DNA from: UBA4124 sp052034745
Lineage (GTDB): Bacteria > Patescibacteriota > Minisyncoccia > Phycocordibacterales > UBA9973
Reading direction: 5' to 3'
Assembly (NCBI GenBank): GCA_052034745.1
Contig: JBPOIF010000034.1
Coordinates: forward strand, 1-12,771
Length of the DNA stretch: 12,771 nt
Made by a program: the position numbers and the translations under genes. Of this stretch, positions 1 to 6,812 are shown piece by piece. The notes under the pieces are model-generated. The model saw nothing but the letters and a program-made list of their open reading frames with translations. It searched no databases and was not told the DNA's origin. Position 1 is the first letter of the stretch, and the number at the start of each line of letters is the position of its first letter.

Positions 1-19
1 TAATCCATCGAGTATACTC

Positions 20-35
20 ATACTATATATAGTAT
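20..35. promoter_or_regulatory. Perfect 16-bp AT-rich palindrome upstream of the ComF gene
   Basis: The 16 bases atactatatatagtat read identically on both strands. They lie 29 bp upstream of the ComF start codon and contain TATA-like elements on both strands, so they could be a promoter or operator for this gene and for a divergent gene off the left edge. No -35 element was identified. The role is inference only. Confidence 0.3.
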
Positions 36-64
36 ACCTGCAAACTCATTTCTTTTCTAATAGT

Positions 65-733
65 ATGAGACGATTTGTTGCCATCATCATAAACACCCTC
101 GCAAAGATGATCTTTCCCGAGCGATGTGTTCGGTGCGATGCACAAGGCAGTGCTCTCTGCGCGTCCTGCCTCAAAGGCATCCCCTTTGCCGATCCTACAG
201 GTGACAATGCTGTGTACGGAGTGTTTGACTATGGCAACAAAACCGTACAAAAAACAATCCACGATGCAAAATACTACCGAAAAAGCGAAGCGCTCCTCGC
301 CCTTGCAGGGGCAAGCGCCCCGTACATCAGCGAATACATCAGTGACTACTTGCAGAGCCTGTCTGCAGAAACGATTGTGCTCGTCCCTATTCCTCAACAC
401 AAACAAAAAGACCGCGCTCGTGGATTTAATCAAAGTCTCCTCATCGCGCGAGCACTCACCCGCTCGATAGAAGGAGCTGTGGTGCAAACGATACTCAAAA
501 AAACTCGCGCAACAAAACCTCAGGCACATACTCACAACAAAAGAGAACGCCTCGAAAATCTCGTCGGCTCGATGACGGCTCGCCGCGATATCGACCCTCA
601 CAAGCTCTATATCATCGTCGATGACGTGACCACCACGGGAGCAACCGTCCTTGAAGCGATGCGAGCCCTCAAACACGTCGGTATACGAAAAGTACTTGCA
701 GTAGCGCTCGCCCACGGCTATGCAAGGAAATAA
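65..733 (+). CDS. comF: ComF family protein (phosphoribosyltransferase fold)
   Basis: A 222-residue protein with the usual ComF layout. An N-terminal zinc-ribbon-like pair of CxxC motifs (Cys21/Cys24 and Cys32/Cys35) is followed by a type I phosphoribosyltransferase domain. The segment VPIPQHKQKDRARGFNQS and the PRPP-binding loop VDDVTTTGAT (about 185-194) are diagnostic. ComF proteins are linked to DNA uptake in naturally competent bacteria, and relatives (GntX) to periplasmic nutrient or DNA use; the substrate is not settled. Length is typical. The ATG at 65 gives the expected N-terminus; no Shine-Dalgarno sequence is visible. It stands alone and converges on the next gene. No other competence genes are in the window, so a role in DNA uptake is inferred from family only. 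Confidence 0.92.
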   Translation: MRRFVAIIINTLAKMIFPERCVRCDAQGSALCASCLKGIPFADPTGDNAVYGVFDYGNKTVQKTIHDAKYYRKSEALLALAGASAPYISEYISDYLQSLSAETIVLVPIPQHKQKDRARGFNQSLLIARALTRSIEGAVVQTILKKTRATKPQAHTHNKRERLENLVGSMTARRDIDPHKLYIIVDDVTTTGATVLEAMRALKHVGIRKVLAVALAHGYARK

Positions 734-768
734 AAAATGTGCTCGGCTCTCTCAATATTTTTCCTTTG

Positions 769-797
769 AAAAGAAAAAGCGCCCGCAGAGCGGGCGC
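769..797 (-). terminator. Rho-independent terminator of the 816-1637 gene
   Basis: A perfect 8-bp GC-only stem (779-786 with 790-797) around a 3-base loop. On the minus strand it is followed by a T-rich tail (TTTTTCTTTTC). It lies just after the stop codon of the minus-strand gene. On the plus strand the tail is poor (ttcgat), so termination of the convergent ComF transcript here would be weak. Confidence 0.85.
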
Positions 798-815
798 TTC
801 GATACGCTTGAATAA

Positions 816-1637
816 TCATTCCTTACCAAAAGTAACAACCTTTGCCACCTTCACACCACGGCGATCTTTAAAAGAAGCTGCTTTTTGTTGAACCTCTGGA
901 GAGAAATACTTGATGAAACTTTCGTCAAAAATTAAAAAGTTTCCTCCTTCTTTTAAAGACATCGATTTAGAATCTTTAAAAAAGCACATCAACCGCTCAG
1001 AGATTTCGTTCGAATTTGAAAATGAAACTTCTGATATCCACGAATCACGACCGAGTACCGCAAATGGAACTTCTTCAGTATACCGTTTGAACTTCTCTTG
1101 TGTACCGTAAAGAAAATTCATAAACGGCAAAAATCCTCCTTTTCGCAACAGCAACAATGCTTGCTTACTGTACAGCTCGAAGAGCTTCGCTTCGATGATA
1201 CTATCCATAGGTGTGCGCGGCCCTGCAAACTTTTTTGTAAAACGGAATGGACCAGTGTATTTGTCCATACTCACTCCAAACAAGTCAGCATGAACAATTT
1301 CAAACTGGGCAAGAAACGATCTCCTCCAGAGAGGAGAGAATCCTTTTGATACCGGCTTTTCAAATTCACTCAATCTGTCGAGCTCATACTTGAGACGACC
1401 AGTCATCAGATGAAGCAGGCTCGTATACCGTGAGATGGAAAAGTTCCACCAGAACAAAAATTTCGTTGCCCTCTGGTACGCGCGAAATACCAACAGGTAC
1501 GCGACGTACAGTTGCCCGAAAGAAGCTGCTTCCGAGCATACACTTTTGAGTGAGAGATACTTTTGATACCTCCGAAAGGAAACAACGAGAATCAGGAGCG
1601 GTACTATGATGATTCCCGCCAATAACTGTGTAGTCAT
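816..1637 (-). CDS. Hypothetical protein with one N-terminal membrane segment
   Basis: No family was recognised. Starting at the ATG at 1637 gives 273 residues beginning MTTQLLAGIIIVPLLILVVSF, that is a hydrophobic helix at residues 6-21 followed by basic residues (RRYQKY), suggesting a cytoplasmic C-terminal part anchored in the membrane. An in-frame ATG at 1676 would add 13 residues and is not excluded; neither start has a Shine-Dalgarno sequence. The rest has aromatic-rich helices (YLLVFRAYQRATKFLFWWNF) and an alternating C-terminal half containing GRDSWISEVSF and GGNFLIFDESF, which could be beta-strands of an alpha/beta domain. It is separated from the upstream minus-strand gene by a terminator, so it has its own promoter. 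Confidence 0.75.
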   Translation of the reverse strand: MTTQLLAGIIIVPLLILVVSFRRYQKYLSLKSVCSEAASFGQLYVAYLLVFRAYQRATKFLFWWNFSISRYTSLLHLMTGRLKYELDRLSEFEKPVSKGFSPLWRRSFLAQFEIVHADLFGVSMDKYTGPFRFTKKFAGPRTPMDSIIEAKLFELYSKQALLLLRKGGFLPFMNFLYGTQEKFKRYTEEVPFAVLGRDSWISEVSFSNSNEISERLMCFFKDSKSMSLKEGGNFLIFDESFIKYFSPEVQQKAASFKDRRGVKVAKVVTFGKE

Positions 1638-1681
1638 TGTATAAAGATTTAAAGAACATCGGAATCCTGCCGACACAGTGT

Positions 1682-1696
1682 GCGAAAACGTTTCGC
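1682..1696. promoter_or_regulatory. Inverted repeat gcgaaa-acg-tttcgc upstream of the membrane protein
   Basis: Two 6-bp arms are separated by 3 bases, six bp before the longer possible start (1676) and 45 bp before the preferred start (1637) of the minus-strand gene. It could be an operator or a hairpin in the leader. No further evidence. Confidence 0.25.
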
Positions 1697-1723
1697 TTGT
1701 TGCATATTGCCAGATAATACTCT

Positions 1724-1758
1724 TTTGTCAAAAAAGCCCCCGGAACATCCAGGGGCTT
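1724..1758 (-). terminator. Rho-independent terminator of the 1784-2464 gene
   Basis: A 7-bp stem, aagcccc (1734-1740) with ggggctt (1752-1758), around an 11-base loop. On the minus strand it is followed by a run of Ts. It lies 26 bp beyond the stop codon of the minus-strand gene at 1784, separating it from the next gene on the same strand. Confidence 0.8.
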
Positions 1759-1783
1759 ACAACGTACTTTTTTTACATCACAA

Positions 1784-2464
1784 TTACATCACAAACCGGT
1801 GAATCATCAGCGCAGGGGCAAACATATCGCGTACCATACACTGAATCTGTTTTGCAGTTTGCTCCATCATAATTTCGGTGTTTGCCAAAGCGGCAGGCTC
1901 TGCACCTTCAAGGGATACTGCGTACTCTGCTTCAAACGCATGACCCAGGAGAGCATCGTTCCCATCCTCGATAAGGGCATCGAAATACTGACTCGTGACA
2001 CCTTGGCGATGTTTGCATGTTTCCAAAAAAAATCCTGCAAAATGCCGTTCCACCTTGTCCAAAAGGAACAAGGTAAACAACATCTGATCTCCTCCCGAAG
2101 CTCGAAAGGATAGGTGGTCCAAAAAATCACGATGGGGTTCCATCCGTTTTTCAATCTTTTGGAGCTGCTCTCCCCACTCGAGCATCCTCGGGTTTTTATT
2201 GAGAACCTCCGCGAGTAACTGAGCGAGGTTCTTGAGATCTGTACTTGATTTCGAAGAGAGATTGGAGAGTGCTTTTTTTGCTTCATCACTTCTCACCTGG
2301 TAAACGGTGAAGAGGATCAAGGCCGGCACTCTCGCAAAAATCATTTCATACGAAACGAGTAGAGTACGACTCGCAACAACAGAGACATCGTTTGATTTGG
2401 ATATCTCAAACTCTTTTAAAAACTCCTCAAACTTTTTGAGGATGCGTTTTGTAGGATTGTTCAT
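1784..2464 (-). CDS. Hypothetical, mostly helical cytoplasmic protein
   Basis: No family was recognised in this 226-residue protein. It has no signal peptide and no clear membrane helix. The sequence is dominated by amphipathic helices: a charged N-terminus (KRILKKFEEFLKEFEISK), a moderately hydrophobic segment at about 43-57 (FARVPALILFTVYQV), and a long region rich in Glu, Lys and Leu. A methionine-rich tail (EIMMEQTAKQIQCMVRDMFAPALMIHRFVM) ends it. The ATG at 2464 is preceded by a good promoter (TTGACA, 16 bp, TAGTAT) giving a leader of about 18 nt without a Shine-Dalgarno sequence. A terminator follows, so this is a single-gene unit. Confidence 0.75.
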   Translation of the reverse strand: MNNPTKRILKKFEEFLKEFEISKSNDVSVVASRTLLVSYEMIFARVPALILFTVYQVRSDEAKKALSNLSSKSSTDLKNLAQLLAEVLNKNPRMLEWGEQLQKIEKRMEPHRDFLDHLSFRASGGDQMLFTLFLLDKVERHFAGFFLETCKHRQGVTSQYFDALIEDGNDALLGHAFEAEYAVSLEGAEPAALANTEIMMEQTAKQIQCMVRDMFAPALMIHRFVM

Positions 2465-2488
2465 ATAAAGGGCGTTTTGTTTGTGCTG

Positions 2489-2516
2489 ATACTACTACAC
2501 AAATCGTTTTTGTCAA
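2489..2516 (-). promoter_or_regulatory. Sigma-70 promoter for the 1784-2464 gene
   Basis: On the minus strand, a perfect TTGACA -35 box (2511-2516) is followed after 16 bp by TAGTAT (2489-2494), a 4/6 match to TATAAT. Transcription would begin near 2482, about 18 bp before the ATG. The -35 overlaps a possible divergent -35 for the sigma-factor gene. Confidence 0.6.
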
Positions 2517-2539
2517 AGAGTGCATCGCGGTGGTACAGT
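2510..2539 (+). promoter_or_regulatory. Possible promoter for the ECF sigma-factor gene
   Basis: TTGTCA (2510-2515, 5/6) and TACAGT (2534-2539, 4/6) are separated by 18 bp. The -35 lies on the same bases as the divergent -35 because ttgtcaa is nearly self-complementary to the TTGACA box. This is weaker than the minus-strand promoter; an ECF-type promoter was not recognised. Confidence 0.35.
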
Positions 2540-2595
2540 TTTAAAAAGATTGATTTTGTGATGCATGGGATTTAGTCACACCAAAACCTCAAACC

Positions 2596-3114
2596 ATGAA
2601 CCAACAAACAAAAAAACTGATTGTAGACACTCTCCCCACTCACCGAACAGTAGTCTACAGAAATGTCCTTTCTAAAGTAAATGACCCCTCAGTAGCGGAG
2701 GACATCACACAAGACACTTTCATAAGAGCAATTGAATGCTTACGAAAAAAACCAGACTACTACGAAACAGGAAAAGAGCGTAGCTGGTTGCTTACTATTA
2801 GTACCAACCTTTGCATGGATTATTTTCGTTTAACAAAACGAAAACCAATTGTCCCCCTTACCTACAAAACACCAAGTGGTGTTGATGAAGGTAAAGCAAA
2901 AGAAATACTAAAGAAAGAAAAAGCGGATGATGTACACGCTCTCATCGAACAACTTCCTCCCGAACAGCGAGAAATTGTCGCTTTAAGGTATTTTTATGGA
3001 TTAAAATTCAAAGAGATAGCTCTAATGAAAAATGTATCTATAAACACTTGTACCGGACAAATGCGCTACGCTCTCATGAATATGCGCGCGCTCCTCGCAG
3101 AACAAAAAATTTGA
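2596..3114 (+). CDS. RNA polymerase sigma factor, sigma-70 family, ECF-type
   Basis: A 172-residue protein with the two-domain ECF layout. Region 2 spans about residues 14-80, with the signature SVAEDITQDTFIRAI and the -10-contacting helix SWLLTISTNLCMDYFR. Region 4 spans about 112-168, with LIEQLPPEQREIVALRYFYGLKFKEIA followed by the helix-turn-helix at about 136-160. The recognition helix reads SINTCTGQMRYALMNMR, where most ECF factors have SxxTVKSRLxRA; the missing Lys-Ser suggests an altered -35 preference. There is no region 3 or 1.1. It would direct RNA polymerase to a stress or envelope regulon, but no anti-sigma gene is adjacent: the next gene is convergent. The stop codon is TGA. A strong terminator follows. 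Confidence 0.93.
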   Translation: MNQQTKKLIVDTLPTHRTVVYRNVLSKVNDPSVAEDITQDTFIRAIECLRKKPDYYETGKERSWLLTISTNLCMDYFRLTKRKPIVPLTYKTPSGVDEGKAKEILKKEKADDVHALIEQLPPEQREIVALRYFYGLKFKEIALMKNVSINTCTGQMRYALMNMRALLAEQKI

Positions 3115-3126
3115 AACAAAAACACA

Positions 3127-3159
3127 CAGCCCTTCGATAGAACCGAAGGGCTGTTTTTT
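3127..3159 (+). terminator. Strong terminator of the sigma-factor gene, possibly bidirectional
   Basis: A perfect 10-bp stem, cagcccttcg (3127-3136) with cgaagggctg (3144-3153), has a 7-base loop and is followed by six Ts (3154-3159). On the minus strand the hairpin is followed by TGTGTTTTT, so it may also end the minus-strand operon whose last stop codon is at 3168. Confidence 0.92.
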
Positions 3160-3167
3160 ATTCCTCA

Positions 3168-3593
3168 TTATTTATCTCGATAGATCCAGTAGTCAGCCAC
3201 CTGCATGAGCCCGACGATGTTGTATGTGTTCCAAAAAAGCTTCGGGATATCTGCTTGTGGTACCAACACTCCTTCAAATGAAACTTGCTGTCCAACATCA
3301 TACCCACCTTGCTTGTCCGTCGGGAGAGCAGAAGCATCGAGCCCATAGTACTCACCACTGTCAGTCTTGAGACCGTAGGCACATTCCATTGTTGTCGGAC
3401 CGGTCGTATCGCGGTGTGGCAGACACGTCACCACCCCTTCTCGAACTACCATCTGCGTCTGTGCACCAAGCGGCTCCCCTGCGGGAGGCGTGACCTCATC
3501 CGGACGATTCGTGCGAAATGTAAAAAACGCAATCACCGCAAGCGCGATGAGCACGATAGCGAGCCATAGGGTATTTCCTCGTTGTGTATTCAT
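3168..3593 (-). CDS. Membrane-anchored small-domain protein of unknown function
   Basis: A 141-residue protein with a single N-terminal hydrophobic helix (residues 9-26, TLWLAIVLIALAVIAFFTF), a proline-rich linker (PDEVTPPAGEP), then an extracytoplasmic domain of about 95 residues. That domain has alternating strands and two cysteines (Cys57 and Cys71), which could form a disulfide. Its pattern of GVVTCLP, ECAYGLKTDSGEYYGLD and GQQVSFEGVLV is suggestive of an OB-fold beta-barrel. No enzyme motif is visible. It is the last gene of a five-gene minus-strand run, 28 bp after the glycosyltransferase. OB-fold is a guess from strand pattern; a structure prediction would decide. Confidence 0.75.
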   Translation of the reverse strand: MNTQRGNTLWLAIVLIALAVIAFFTFRTNRPDEVTPPAGEPLGAQTQMVVREGVVTCLPHRDTTGPTTMECAYGLKTDSGEYYGLDASALPTDKQGGYDVGQQVSFEGVLVPQADIPKLFWNTYNIVGLMQVADYWIYRDK

Positions 3594-3621
3594 TACTTAT
3601 GATGACGATTGAGGGCGGGTT

Positions 3622-4332
3622 TTATTTCACTTTTGCCATGTACGCTTCCATCTTTTTGGCATTGGACATGTTTTCTCGACTGCGACGAATCGCCTCTCGA
3701 CTTGAGGACTCGGTCTCCCATGTCGTGACATAGGTCCTATTGGTGACAGCGAGAGAACCTTTTGATTTCATAAAAAGCGCAAACCAAAAATCATCAGGAT
3801 TGCGCGTGAGTCCAAGCTCACGAGAAAGTTTCCCACTGCGTTCAAACACCTCCATCGCAAACTCTTTGTCCTTGCCCCAAAATCCCATACTCGCTCCCCA
3901 AATCCAGCGTTCAACTTTGGAGCGGCTATGTTTCGTCGTAATAAAATATTTATTAAAAAAGTTTGAAAGCCACATCCATACAGTTCCTCGAAACTTCACC
4001 CACGAACCTACGAGCACATAACCTCGCGACAATGTCTCGCTCATCACCGAGACCCAGTTGTGCGGAAAATAGCTATCGCCATCAGACAACAGAATAATCT
4101 CCCCTGTTGCCTGACGTATACCTTCAATTCGCGCATGGATCACCCCTGATGGACCAGCGAGCGGTATGACGCGCACCGGATAACTTCGAGCGATACGCTC
4201 AGTATCGTCACTACAATTGTGCGCCACAATGATGACCTCCTCGGGACGCTTCGCTTGTGCAAGAAGTGAGACGATACACGCCTCGATGTGCCTGGCTTCG
4301 TTGTGTGCAGCAATAACGACTGATGTTGTCAT
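3622..4332 (-). CDS. Family 2 glycosyltransferase (GT-A fold)
   Basis: A 236-residue protein. The N-terminus TTSVVIAAHNEARHIEACIVSLL is the classic nucleotide-sugar binding start of GT2 enzymes. VIIVAHNCSDDT (about 33-44) is the second motif, and LLSDGDSYF (81-89) contains the DxD-type metal-binding site (Asp84, Asp86). A later segment, RNPDDFWFALF, resembles the acidic catalytic-base region. No membrane helix is present, so it is soluble or peripheral, transferring a sugar at the inner face of the membrane; donor and acceptor cannot be deduced. It begins 13 bp after the malic enzyme stop codon, so the two are probably co-transcribed, although no shared pathway is apparent. Confidence 0.9.
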   Translation of the reverse strand: MTTSVVIAAHNEARHIEACIVSLLAQAKRPEEVIIVAHNCSDDTERIARSYPVRVIPLAGPSGVIHARIEGIRQATGEIILLSDGDSYFPHNWVSVMSETLSRGYVLVGSWVKFRGTVWMWLSNFFNKYFITTKHSRSKVERWIWGASMGFWGKDKEFAMEVFERSGKLSRELGLTRNPDDFWFALFMKSKGSLAVTNRTYVTTWETESSSREAIRRSRENMSNAKKMEAYMAKVK

Positions 4333-4345
4333 AAAATTTCCAAAA

Positions 4346-5503
4346 TTATTTCACTGCTTTTGCAATTGCCGGGACGACGCGTTTGTCGAGGATGTCTGGG
4401 ATGATTTTCTTTGCGGTTGGATTTTTTACCAAACCTGCAAGCGCACGTGCTGCACGGAGCTTCGTCTCGGTCGTAATCGCGGTGAGTTTCTTGTCGAGTG
4501 CCCCGCGGAAAATCCCCGGAAATACAAGCGCATTGTTGATCTGATTGGGAAAGTCTGACCGACCAGTCGCCACCACCACCACACCTCCCTTGTACGCTTC
4601 ATCGGGCATAATCTCAGGAGTAGGATTTGAAAGTGCAAAGACGATCGGACGCTCTGCCATAGAAGCGATATCGTCTGCTTTCAAAAGATTTGGCCCCGAT
4701 ACACCGATGCACACATCAGCACCTCGGAGTACCTCGATGAGCGAACCTGAGATGTTGCGTGGATTTGTAAATGCAAGGAGCGACTGCTTCTCTGTGTTGA
4801 GATCGGTGCGACTGCGGACGATTGCTCCCTTTCGATCAACAAGGATGACATCACGAAGTCCGGATGCAACGAGTAGTTGTGCGGTCGCAGTCGCTGCAGC
4901 TCCTGCTCCCGAGATAACCACACGAAGTGACGCAAACTTTTTCTTCACCACGCGCGATGCATTGATGAGTCCTGCGAGCACCACGATTGCGGTGCCGTGT
5001 TGATCATCGTGCATCACGGGGATATCGAGCGCTTCTATGAGTCGTCGCTCTATCTCAAAACACTGCGGTGCTTTGATATCTTCGAGATTGATGCCCCCAA
5101 ACGAAGGCGCGATAGCGAGGACTGTACGAACAATCTCGTCCGGATCCTGTGTCGACAGTACGATCGGCACGCCATCAATATCGGCAAACTCTTTGAAGAT
5201 GAGTGCCTTCCCTTCCATTACCGGATAGGCGCCATAGGGACCGATATTGCCGAGCCCAAGCACTGCCGAGCCGTCAGAAATGATAGCGACCGAGTTCCCT
5301 TTAAATGTGTATTCGCGAGCTTTTTCTGGATGTGCTGCGAGGTACGTCGAGACACTCCCCACCCCTGGGGTATACGCAAGGGCGAGGTTCGCACGCTGTT
5401 TGAGAGAGACCTTTCCTTTTGTTTGTATCTTGCCTCGATGTGCCTTGTGAAAGGCAAGCGGTGAAAGCGGGCGGACTTTTTTTGTCGGTTTCTTTGCAGT
5501 CAT
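4346..5503 (-). CDS. NAD(P)-dependent malic enzyme (oxaloacetate-decarboxylating malate dehydrogenase)
   Basis: A 385-residue enzyme that oxidatively decarboxylates malate to pyruvate and CO2 in the cytoplasm, producing NAD(P)H. It is the compact bacterial form without the phosphotransacetylase-like extension of MaeB. Visible motifs are the catalytic tyrosine in AYTPGVG (Tyr44), SDGSAVLGLGNIGP (76-89), the catalytic lysine in MEGKALIFK (Lys99), metal ligands in GGINLEDI (Glu141, Asp142) and HDDQHGTA (Asp166, Asp167), the dinucleotide loop SGAGAAATATA (198-208), LSNPTPE (291-297) and TGRSDFPNQINN (313-324). All key residues are present. The basic N-terminus (TAKKPTKKVRPLS) is a short extension. 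In a fermentative, reduced metabolism it would supply pyruvate and reducing power. It lies 36 bp after the DUF1801 gene and 13 bp before the glycosyltransferase. Confidence 0.96.
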   Translation of the reverse strand: MTAKKPTKKVRPLSPLAFHKAHRGKIQTKGKVSLKQRANLALAYTPGVGSVSTYLAAHPEKAREYTFKGNSVAIISDGSAVLGLGNIGPYGAYPVMEGKALIFKEFADIDGVPIVLSTQDPDEIVRTVLAIAPSFGGINLEDIKAPQCFEIERRLIEALDIPVMHDDQHGTAIVVLAGLINASRVVKKKFASLRVVISGAGAAATATAQLLVASGLRDVILVDRKGAIVRSRTDLNTEKQSLLAFTNPRNISGSLIEVLRGADVCIGVSGPNLLKADDIASMAERPIVFALSNPTPEIMPDEAYKGGVVVVATGRSDFPNQINNALVFPGIFRGALDKKLTAITTETKLRAARALAGLVKNPTAKKIIPDILDKRVVPAIAKAVK

Positions 5504-5539
5504 TGGTCTATTGTACTTCGATTTTGAAATATCCCAATA

Positions 5540-5890
5540 CTACCCTCGTATTTCTTTTATTCGGTGTTTGAGGAGAGCCGTGATGAGTTTCTTTGAAACT
5601 TTCACTCCATACGGGACCCTGATACACCCCTTTGAGGTAGAAAAGTCTTTCAAAAGTTCTGCGCATACCTGTATCGGCCCTGGTGTCGGATAGAGACCGA
5701 GATGCCCTTTCATTGCCGCAAAATAAAAGAGTGGCTTCCCCTTCCACGTATAGGCGGGCATTCCATAAGCGATACCCTCTTGTGCGTCAGGAACAGTGTC
5801 GATGACGATCGTGCGAATCTCTCGCAAAAGCCCCTGCTTTTCCTTGTCCGCACTCTTTATATAGTCAGATACATTTTTGTATGTTTTCAT
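5540..5890 (-). CDS. DUF1801 / YdhG-like small protein
   Basis: A 116-residue protein with the family core IAYGMPAYTWKGKPLFYFAAMKGHLGLYPTPGP and the C-terminal TSKGCIRVPYGVKVSKKLITALLKHRIKE. DUF1801 domains occur in small cytoplasmic proteins (YdhG and relatives, some described as iron-chaperone-like because of similarity to frataxin-type folds); a biochemical role is not established. The start at 5890 (MKTYKNVSDYI) matches the family N-terminus. A longer frame from 5926 would add 12 residues and overlap the upstream gene's stop. It starts 13 bp after the nucleotidyltransferase gene, so the two are probably in one transcript. Confidence 0.88.
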   Translation of the reverse strand: MKTYKNVSDYIKSADKEKQGLLREIRTIVIDTVPDAQEGIAYGMPAYTWKGKPLFYFAAMKGHLGLYPTPGPIQVCAELLKDFSTSKGCIRVPYGVKVSKKLITALLKHRIKEIRG

Positions 5891-5903
5891 AAATAAACAC
5901 CCA

Positions 5904-6734
5904 TTAAAACGAAGCGTTCTCGTCACTAGTCATTAAGATTTCTTGTCGTATTTTTTCTATCTTTTCTTGGTCTTCTTTCTTTTGCATTGCGGAATAAAAT
6001 TCAGGGTCATACTTTCTAAGAGCATCCATAAACGTATCAGGTGTTTCAATAACAACATCATGATCTCTCCGTTGCTCCATAGTTCGTATCTGAGATGCTA
6101 CTTCGCCCCATATTTTTTCAGCTTTGTTTTTATCAGATAAATGTGCGATTTTTTCTAAAAACACCTTTCTGTATTTCTCAATCCCAGAACCAACACGAGC
6201 GTGGAACATCCCCGAAATTCCAAATTGAATCGTTCGAAAATCAGGTTCTTGTTTTAATAATTGCTCTTTTTCTTCTTCTGAAGATTCACCATACCTCTGT
6301 CTGAGCATCTCTTTATAGAGACTTTCTTTTGTATAAAAATCTAATTGATCAGCTATTTCTTTTTCGAGAATATCTGTACTGAGAAATTGTGAGCGCAGAT
6401 CTTCATAATATCGAGATCGCTCCTCAAGAGTTTCTGCTCCGAGCTTATTGAGAAATTTGTCTCTATATAAATCAGGATTGGTACTATTACAAGCAGGGTT
6501 TTCTGCATCAATATAAAGAAATGCATCTATGTCACTTTCCGAATGAGCCTGCTTTCCTTTAATCATAGAACCGTAAACTGTTGCTCCCAAAACTTCAGGG
6601 TTTTCTTTTTGAAATTCTTTAACTGTGGTACGGAAAGCCTCTAAACGGCCCCGCGCATCCTCTTGAACAGGCAACTCAAAACGTCGCTCTGTTACTTTTT
6701 CTTCATTTTGGTTGTTGTGAAAAGTATCTTCCAT
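5904..6734 (-). CDS. Nucleotidyltransferase-domain protein (DNA polymerase beta superfamily)
   Basis: A 276-residue protein whose segment VLGATVYGSMIKGKQAHSESDIDAFLYID (48-76) contains the superfamily hallmark: Gly55-Ser56, then the metal-binding Asp68 and Asp70 in SDID. The first 30 residues are acidic and probably disordered. The C-terminal two thirds are helical and highly charged, with no recognised domain. Such proteins transfer a nucleotide to a protein, small molecule or RNA; the target is not evident. The ATG at 6734 is preceded by GAGAGGGG 2 bases upstream, one of the few Shine-Dalgarno-like sequences in the window. It is first in a five-gene minus-strand run and divergent from another nucleotidyltransferase-fold gene. 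It lacks the small HEPN partner gene of MNT-HEPN toxin-antitoxin pairs. Confidence 0.85.
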   Translation of the reverse strand: MEDTFHNNQNEEKVTERRFELPVQEDARGRLEAFRTTVKEFQKENPEVLGATVYGSMIKGKQAHSESDIDAFLYIDAENPACNSTNPDLYRDKFLNKLGAETLEERSRYYEDLRSQFLSTDILEKEIADQLDFYTKESLYKEMLRQRYGESSEEEKEQLLKQEPDFRTIQFGISGMFHARVGSGIEKYRKVFLEKIAHLSDKNKAEKIWGEVASQIRTMEQRRDHDVVIETPDTFMDALRKYDPEFYSAMQKKEDQEKIEKIRQEILMTSDENASF

Positions 6735-6800
6735 ATCCCCTCTCTATACAATCTACAGTAACACAAAACCGTTTTTTGGTCATAGGAAGGGCTACGCCTG

Positions 6801-6806
6801 TATACT
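6801..6806 (+). promoter_or_regulatory. -10 box TATACT placed for leaderless transcription
   Basis: TATACT matches TATAAT at 5/6 and ends 6 bases before the GTG start codon at 6813. Transcription starting at the normal distance would begin on the start codon itself, giving a leaderless mRNA. The -35 is weak (a T-rich stretch near 6772-6782). Confidence 0.5.
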
Positions 6807-6812
6807 TATCAT

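Noticed and set aside
23..715. Long minus-strand open frame (230 codons) opposite ComF
   Set aside because: It is antisense to a clear ComF protein with intact motifs and has no family-like features itself.
4545..5464. Long plus-strand open frames opposite malic enzyme
   Set aside because: They are antisense to a complete malic enzyme with all catalytic motifs; their composition is that of a shadow frame.
5904..6734. MNT-HEPN toxin-antitoxin pair
   Set aside because: Neither nucleotidyltransferase gene is followed by a HEPN-like protein with an RxxxxH motif; the neighbours are DUF1801 and the zincin gene.
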